Positions 12,998 through 17,438 of a stretch of DNA of 17,438 nt are shown one piece after another. A program made the translations under genes and the position numbers. The stretch lies in contig CAKUFI010000057.1 of assembly GCA_934647305.1 (NCBI GenBank), positions 1 to 17,438 of the forward strand, given 5' to 3'. How positions within the stretch are numbered: position 1 is the first letter of the stretch; the number at the start of each line of letters is the position of its first letter. Under the pieces are notes generated by a model. It did no database searches, had not been told where the DNA came from, and saw only the letters and a program-made list of their open reading frames with translations. This stretch comes from an uncultured Clostridia bacterium. Its GTDB lineage: Bacteria; Bacillota; Clostridia; Christensenellales; Aristaeellaceae.

Positions 12998-14881
12998 ATG
13001 CTGGAAAAAATCGACTCTCCGGAGGCGCTGAAGCGGCTTTCGGTGCAGGAACTAAGCGACCTGGCCGGGGAAATCCGCCAGAAGCTGATCGACACCGTGC
13101 TCAGGCAGGGCGGGCATCTGGCCTCGAATCTGGGCGTGGTGGAGCTGACGCTGGCGATACACTATGTGTTCGACCTGCCCCAGGACAAGCTGGTTTTCGA
13201 CGTGGGGCATCAGAGCTACGTACACAAGCTGCTGACCGGCCGTCAGGCGGGCTTTGAGCGCCTGCGCGAAAAGGGCGGCGTGAGCGGCTTTCCGCGCCCC
13301 AGCGAGAGCGAATACGACGCGTTTGTGGCCGGGCACGCCTCGAACGCGCTGTCGGCGGCGCTGGGCATGGCGCGGGCGCGCGACCTGATGGGCGGACACA
13401 ACCACGTGCTGGCGCTGCTGGGCGACGGCGCGCTGACCGGCGGCATGTGCTACGAGGCGCTCAACGACGCCGGTCAGACGCACACCCGCCTGATCGTGAT
13501 TCTGAACGACAACGAGATGTCCATCTCGAGGAACGTGGGCGCGCTGGCCAATCACCTGACCCGGATGCGGCAGAGCAACGTCTACTCCGGCATGAAGCAC
13601 GGGGTCAAGGCGGCGCTTTCGCACCTGCCGCGCGGGGAAAAGGCCGAGCGGGCGGTACACAACGTGAAGTCGCGCCTCAAGTCGCTGCTGGTCGAGGATC
13701 GCTTCTTCGACGCGCTGGGCTGCGACTACTACGGTCCGATCGACGGCCACAACATTGCCCGCCTGATCGCGCTGCTCTCCCGGGCGAAGGACGCGGACGG
13801 CCCGGTCATACTGCACGTCGTGACCCAAAAGGGCCGCGGCTATGAGCAGGCCGAAAAGCAGCCCGACCTCTATCACGGCGTATCGCCCAATTACTTCGTC
13901 GAAAAGCACGATGAAAAGGCGCTCTCGAACGGCAAAATCGCCGCGGAACACCTGTGCGCGCTGGCCGAGCAGGACCTGCGCGTGGTAGCGCTGACGGCGG
14001 GCATGCCGCAGGGCACCGGGCTGTCGCTGTTCGCCGAGCGGTTTCCGGACCGTTTTTTCGACGTGGGCATCGCCGAGGAGCACATGGTCACGCTGGCGGC
14101 AGGCATGGCCGCGGCGGGGCTTCTGCCCTATGTGGGCGTGTACTCGACCTTCCTGCAGCGCGCCTTTGACCAGGTCATGCACGACGTGGCCATCGAGCAC
14201 CTGCCGGTCAAGCTGCTGATCGACCGCAGCGGACTGGTGGGCGCGGACGGCGTGACGCATCAGGGGCTCTATGACATCTCGCTGCTCCGGCAGGTTCCGG
14301 GCATGGTGATCGCCACCCCGCGCGACGTGCGCCAGCTGCACCGCATGATCGACCTGAGCCACGAACTGGACGCGCCCATGGCCATCCGCTACGCCAAGGA
14401 CGGCGCAGACATGGGCAGCGCGCTGGGCGTATCGGAGCGGCTGCGCGTGGGCAGCTGGGAGGAAATGCTTGCGGGCGAGGACGCGGTGATCCTGGCCTGC
14501 GGGCGGATGGTGCAGTGTGCGCTCAACGCCACGATACAGCTCATGGCGCAGGGGATTTCCTGCGGCGTAATCGACGCGCGCTTCATCAAGCCCATGGACG
14601 AGGACATGCTGCGCCGGGCGGCGGATACGCATCGCCTGGTGGTCACGCTGGAGGACGGCGCGCTGGCGGGCGGCTTCGGCGCAGGGGTGCTGATGAAGCT
14701 GGCCGAGTGGGGACTGAGCACGCAGGTGCTGTGCCTGGGCGTGCCCGACCGGTTCATCGAATACGCGACGGTCGAGGAGCAGCTGGCCGAGTGCGGCCTG
14801 ACGCCCGAGGGCGTGTGCCAGTCGATCTGCGCGCGCCTGCGGAAAAAGGCGGCGCCCCTCTCCGGCGAGTCAAGTGATTAA
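12998..14881 (+). CDS. dxs: 1-deoxy-D-xylulose-5-phosphate synthase
   Basis: A 627-residue thiamine-diphosphate enzyme condensing pyruvate with glyceraldehyde 3-phosphate, the first step of the MEP isoprenoid pathway. The cofactor motif GDG-25-NDN is present (GDG 142-144, NDN 170-172), as are His40, His71 in VFDVGHQSY and His112 in GHASNALS. The catalytic Glu360 lies in GIAEEH and the substrate-binding region in RSGLVGADGVTHQG (410-423). The usual RYPRG motif reads RYAKDG (464-469 region), keeping the Arg. Length is normal (E. coli 620). I prefer ATG 12998 (MLEKIDSP, the family's usual N-terminus); an in-frame TTG at 12992 is closer to GGAAAGG (5 nt against 11 nt), so the start is not certain. 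ArgR follows after 21 nt. Confidence 0.95.
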   Translation: MLEKIDSPEALKRLSVQELSDLAGEIRQKLIDTVLRQGGHLASNLGVVELTLAIHYVFDLPQDKLVFDVGHQSYVHKLLTGRQAGFERLREKGGVSGFPRPSESEYDAFVAGHASNALSAALGMARARDLMGGHNHVLALLGDGALTGGMCYEALNDAGQTHTRLIVILNDNEMSISRNVGALANHLTRMRQSNVYSGMKHGVKAALSHLPRGEKAERAVHNVKSRLKSLLVEDRFFDALGCDYYGPIDGHNIARLIALLSRAKDADGPVILHVVTQKGRGYEQAEKQPDLYHGVSPNYFVEKHDEKALSNGKIAAEHLCALAEQDLRVVALTAGMPQGTGLSLFAERFPDRFFDVGIAEEHMVTLAAGMAAAGLLPYVGVYSTFLQRAFDQVMHDVAIEHLPVKLLIDRSGLVGADGVTHQGLYDISLLRQVPGMVIATPRDVRQLHRMIDLSHELDAPMAIRYAKDGADMGSALGVSERLRVGSWEEMLAGEDAVILACGRMVQCALNATIQLMAQGISCGVIDARFIKPMDEDMLRRAADTHRLVVTLEDGALAGGFGAGVLMKLAEWGLSTQVLCLGVPDRFIEYATVEEQLAECGLTPEGVCQSICARLRKKAAPLSGESSD

Positions 14882-14902
14882 TCTGACAGGAGGATATATG
14901 AA

Positions 14903-15397
14903 ATGAAGACGACTGACCGTGTTCCGAAGGCCGAGCGCGTCGCGAAGGCTGAGCGTCAGAACGCAATCCTGCGCGCCATTGAGGAAAACCACATCGATAC
15001 CCAGGAGCAGCTGGCCGAGGCGCTGCGCCAGGCGGGAATGCAGGTTACGCAGGCGACCATTTCCCGCGACATTCGCGAGCTGGGCCTGTCCAAAATCGCG
15101 CTGGGCAACGGCAACAGCCGCTATGCCACGCTGGTTCGCACCGACGATGTGGAGAAAAACGAGCGCCTGGGCCGCATCTTCGCCGAGTCCGTGCTTTCGG
15201 TCGCGCAGGCCGACAACCTGATCATCATCAAGACGCTCTCGGGCAGCGGTTCGGCCGCCGCCGAGCTGATCGACAGCCTGCCCTGGCCCGAGATCGTGGG
15301 CACGCTGGCCGGCGACAACACCATCTTCGTGGCCGTGCAGTCCCGCGAGAAAGTCCACGCGGTCATCCAGCGCTTCCAGGAAATGCTGCGCAAGTAA
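14903..15397 (+). CDS. argR: arginine repressor ArgR/AhrC
   Basis: A 164-residue arginine-responsive repressor/activator of arginine biosynthesis and catabolism that works as a hexamer. The N-terminal winged helix has TQATISRDIRELGLSKI (49-65), and the C-terminal oligomerisation and arginine-binding domain has SGSGSAAAELIDSL (113-126) and GTLAGDNTIF (133-142). In most homologues the last motif is GDDT, where both Asp contact arginine; here the second is Asn139. The other ligand Asp (124) is kept. About 15 extra basic N-terminal residues precede the fold. AGGAGG (14888-14893) is 9 nt upstream of the ATG. An earlier ATG at 14898 gives only a two-codon frame ending across the real start. Placement between dxs and recN matches Bacillus ahrC, but without tlyA. 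Confidence 0.93.
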   Translation: MKTTDRVPKAERVAKAERQNAILRAIEENHIDTQEQLAEALRQAGMQVTQATISRDIRELGLSKIALGNGNSRYATLVRTDDVEKNERLGRIFAESVLSVAQADNLIIIKTLSGSGSAAAELIDSLPWPEIVGTLAGDNTIFVAVQSREKVHAVIQRFQEMLRK

Positions 15398-15416
15398 AAC
15401 CACGGGAGGGAGCCGT

Positions 15417-17114
15417 ATGCTGCTTGAACTGAACATCCGCAATATCGCGCTGATCGAACGGCTGCATCTGGAGCTGGGCGAGGGCCTGAACGTGCTCACC
15501 GGCGAGACCGGCGCGGGCAAATCAATCGTCATCGACTCGGTGAACCTGGTGCTGGGCGGGCGCGCCGACCGGGAGCTGATCCGCACAGGCGCGGACCGGG
15601 CGAGCGTGCAGGCGGTGTTCGACGTAGCGGGCAACGAGAAGATCAGGTCGCTGCTGGAGAGCTGGCAGCTGGAGGACGAGGACGGCATACTGACGCTGGG
15701 CCGCGAGCTGTCCCAGAGCGGGCGCAACATCTGCCGGGTGGCTGGAAACGTCGTACCGCTGTCCCAGCTGCGCCAGATTGCCGCAATGCTGGTGGAAATG
15801 CACGGCCAGCACGAGCATCAGTCGCTGATGACCCCGGCCAACCACCTGGGCATACTCGACCACTACGGCAGCGAGGATCACGTGCACCTGGCCGAGCAGG
15901 TCAAGGGCCAGTTTGAGGAGTTCAGCGCCGTGAAGCGCCGCCTGCAGCAGTTGCGAAACGACCTGCGCGACCGCGCGCTCAAGCAGGAGGTGCTCTCCCG
16001 CCAGAAGGAAGAGATCGAGAGCCTACACCTGAAAAAGGGCGAGGACGAAAAGCTCGAGCGCCAGTTCACGCTGATGCAGAACGCCGAAAAGCTGTCCTCG
16101 TCGGTCGAGAAGGCCTACCGCCTGGTCTACACCGGCACCGAGCGCTCCCCCAGCGCGACCGAGGCCCTGCGCCGCGCGTCCGCCGCGATGGACAAGATCT
16201 CCGGCATCGACACGCGCTTCGACGCGCTCAGCGGCCGCCTGAACGAGCTGTACATCGGCGCGCAGGACGCGGGCTACGAGCTGCAGGACCTGATGGAGGG
16301 GCTGGACTTCGACCCCGCCGCCTTCGACCGGGTCGGCAGCCGCCTGGAGGACATCGAGAAGGTCAAGCGCAAATACGGGCCGGAGCTTTCCGACGTGCTG
16401 CGCCAGAAGGACGAGATCGACAAGCAGCTCGCCGCGCTGGACGAGGGCGATCTGCGCGCCGATGAGCTTCGCGAGCAGGCCTCCTTCTGCGAAACGCAGC
16501 TGCGCCTCTCCGCGCAAGCGCTTTCCCAGGCGCGCGAGCAGCTGGCCCGCCGCTTTGAACAGGCCGTGACCGGGCAGCTGTATGAGCTGGGCATGAGCCG
16601 CGTGCGCTTCGAGGTGCGCCTGACCCGCCTGGAGCAGCCGGGCGCGCAGGGCTTCGACTCGGCCGAGTTCTTCATCTCGCCCAACCCCGGCGAGCCGCTC
16701 AAGCCGCTGTCCGCCACCGCGTCGGGCGGCGAGCTCTCCCGCATCATGCTGGCCATCAAGACCATCATGGCCGACCGCGACCAGGTGGGCACGATGATCT
16801 TCGACGAGATCGACACCGGCATCAGCGGGCGCATGGCCCAGGTCGTCGGCGAAAAGATGAGCGCCATCGGCCGCAGGCGGCAGGTCATTGCGGTCAGTCA
16901 CCTGCCCCAGATCGCCGCGCTGGGCGACCACCACTTCCTGGTCGAGAAGACCGTGAAGGACGGCCGTACCGGCAGCAGCGTGCGCGCCCTGTCTACCGAG
17001 GAGCGCGTGGACGAAATCGCGCGCATGGTCGGCGGCGCGGGCGACCTTGAAACTGGCCGCGCCCACGCAAGGAGCATGCTCGAGGCGGCGCACAGGGTAC
17101 GCTGGGGAGGCTGA
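15417..17114 (+). CDS. recN: DNA repair protein RecN
   Basis: A 565-residue SMC-like ATPase recruited to DNA double-strand breaks to hold and present ends for recombination. The N-terminal ATPase half contains Walker A GETGAGKS (29-36 region). A long coiled coil spans about 160-355, interrupted near the middle. The C-terminal half has the ABC signature SGGELSR (436-442), Walker B TMIFDEIDTGISG with Asp463-Glu464, and the switch His in AVSHLPQIA. Length is typical (B. subtilis 576). GGGAGGG gives a strong ribosome-binding site, 19 nt after argR. The last codons (RWGG) and the stop fall in the first hairpin of mosaic element C. In Bacillus spoIVB and spo0A follow; the window ends first. Confidence 0.96.
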   Translation: MLLELNIRNIALIERLHLELGEGLNVLTGETGAGKSIVIDSVNLVLGGRADRELIRTGADRASVQAVFDVAGNEKIRSLLESWQLEDEDGILTLGRELSQSGRNICRVAGNVVPLSQLRQIAAMLVEMHGQHEHQSLMTPANHLGILDHYGSEDHVHLAEQVKGQFEEFSAVKRRLQQLRNDLRDRALKQEVLSRQKEEIESLHLKKGEDEKLERQFTLMQNAEKLSSSVEKAYRLVYTGTERSPSATEALRRASAAMDKISGIDTRFDALSGRLNELYIGAQDAGYELQDLMEGLDFDPAAFDRVGSRLEDIEKVKRKYGPELSDVLRQKDEIDKQLAALDEGDLRADELREQASFCETQLRLSAQALSQAREQLARRFEQAVTGQLYELGMSRVRFEVRLTRLEQPGAQGFDSAEFFISPNPGEPLKPLSATASGGELSRIMLAIKTIMADRDQVGTMIFDEIDTGISGRMAQVVGEKMSAIGRRRQVIAVSHLPQIAALGDHHFLVEKTVKDGRTGSSVRALSTEERVDEIARMVGGAGDLETGRAHARSMLEAAHRVRWGG

Positions 17115-17276
17115 CTTTCTGAGAAAGTCACCTCCCCAGACCCCTCCCGGAAAGCAGCTGCAAGAAAAGCATTCTGCTGCAGAAAAGCGCAATTCTTGCC
17201 CGGTCGGCAGGGCCGACTGCCACTTGCTGCCGGCAGGCTGAGCCTGCACCCGCTTGCTACCGCCGGTTCTAGCGGC

Positions 17277-17312
17277 GACCATTGGCCGCCATAAATTGAA
17301 GCGGCCAAGGTC
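17277..17312 (+). repeat. loop-conserved hairpin module, copy C (different stem)
   Basis: GACC (17277-17280), bulged A, TTGGCCGC (17282-17289), loop CATAAATTGAA (17290-17300), GCGGCCAA (17301-17308), GGTC (17309-17312): 12 bp with one bulge. The loop matches copies A and B at 9 of 11 positions, whereas the outer stem sequence is quite different yet still pairs. Confidence 0.85.
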
Positions 17313-17363
17313 TGCGAATCCGGCAGGATTCCCTGCGGATTGAAGACCGGGCATTGCCCGGTT

Positions 17364-17392
17364 CAGCTTGTCAAAAAAGTTTTGACAAGCTG
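17364..17392 (+). terminator. perfect 13-bp hairpin, possible terminator of the recN transcript
   Basis: CAGCTTGTCAAAA (17364-17376) and TTTTGACAAGCTG (17380-17392) pair perfectly around a 3-nt loop AAG. The T's lie in the 3' arm and no T-run follows, so terminator activity is uncertain. It is part of element C and is followed at once by a second strong hairpin (17399-17416). Confidence 0.45.
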
Positions 17393-17438
17393 GTGGACGG
17401 GGGAGCAAGCTCCCCCGCCACTGCCACCCTCTCCAGTC

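Larger units (their letters stand above)
17104..17416 (+). repeat. mosaic hairpin element C (downstream of recN)
   Basis: The largest copy, running close to the window edge. In order: (1) 17104-17137 GGGGAGG, bulged C, TGACTTT, loop CTGAG, AAAGTCA, CCTCCCC. (2) 17160-17199 GCAAGAA/TTCTTGC enclosing TTCTG-CTG-CAGAA. (3) 30-nt units at 17203 (GTCGGC-AGG-GCCGAC) and 17233 (GCAGGC-TGA-GCCTGC), each with its 15-nt linker. (4) CGCCG/CGGCG around GTTCTAG (17261-17277). (5) The loop-conserved hairpin 17277-17312. (6) AATCC, bulged G, GCAGG, loop ATTC, CCTGC, GGATT (17317-17341). (7) ACCGGGC-ATT-GCCCGGT (17346-17362). (8) A perfect 13-bp hairpin (17364-17392). (9) GGGGGAGC-AA-GCTCCCCC (17399-17416). 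No coding frame with a ribosome-binding site is seen in 17115-17438. Confidence 0.85.

Noticed and set aside
12992..13000. TTGACA at 12993-12998 just before dxs as a -35 box
   Set aside because: No -10 hexamer lies 16-18 nt downstream in a useful position, and it overlaps the dxs start codon.

Overview
The window looks like chromosome from a high-GC member of the Clostridia (Firmicutes), probably an uncultured gut-type lineage. This rests on gene content and order: two stress-envelope genes (Asp23, AmaP-like) followed by nusB, folD, xseA, xseB, ispA, dxs, argR and recN is the conserved Gram-positive order that in Bacillus runs yqhY-nusB-folD-xseAB-ispA-dxs-yqxC-ahrC-recN. DegV and GH127/CE7 carbohydrate enzymes fit the same group. 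The species assignment is inference.

Layout. Positions 1-182 are a gene-free leader. A TraX-family membrane protein and a GH127-type beta-L-arabinofuranosidase follow as a two-gene unit (228-3011), ending in tandem stem-loop terminators. On the minus strand a marR-degV pair (4475 to 3196) is translationally coupled and driven by a promoter that carries two copies of a palindromic operator. Divergently, a CE7 acetyl-xylan esterase (4661-5629) has its own near-consensus promoter and terminator. From 5753 to the end all genes are on the plus strand: asp23, amaP-like, nusB, a divergent TsaD/Kae1-family paralog, folD, xseA, xseB, ispA, a divergent PAP2 (DUF212) membrane protein, dxs, argR and recN. 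Several of these overlap by 1-11 nt, as expected for one long housekeeping operon for one-carbon metabolism, exonuclease VII, isoprenoid precursors, arginine control and recombination repair.

The most unusual content is non-coding. Three gaps in this otherwise tight operon (after the TsaD-like gene, after ispA and after recN) hold related, same-orientation mosaic repeat elements of about 230-330 bp built almost wholly of hairpins. They share: (i) a bulged-C hairpin with loop CTGAG whose 5' arm lies inside the preceding gene and whose loop, or the base of whose inner stem, contains or begins with the stop codon; (ii) a GCAAGAA/TTCTTGC two-storey hairpin; (iii) an array with 30-nt period of 15-nt palindromes (6-bp stem, 3-nt loop) joined by a conserved 15-nt linker, using three recurring hairpin types in shuffled order; (iv) a hairpin presenting a conserved 11-nt loop CATAAATT(AGA/GAA) on stems that differ in sequence but keep pairing. 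Stem changes that preserve pairing point to selection on RNA or DNA structure. I do not recognise this as a named repeat family. No transposase is present in the window.

Limits: calls come from reading motifs, with no database search. Promoters, operators and RNA structures are predictions from sequence.
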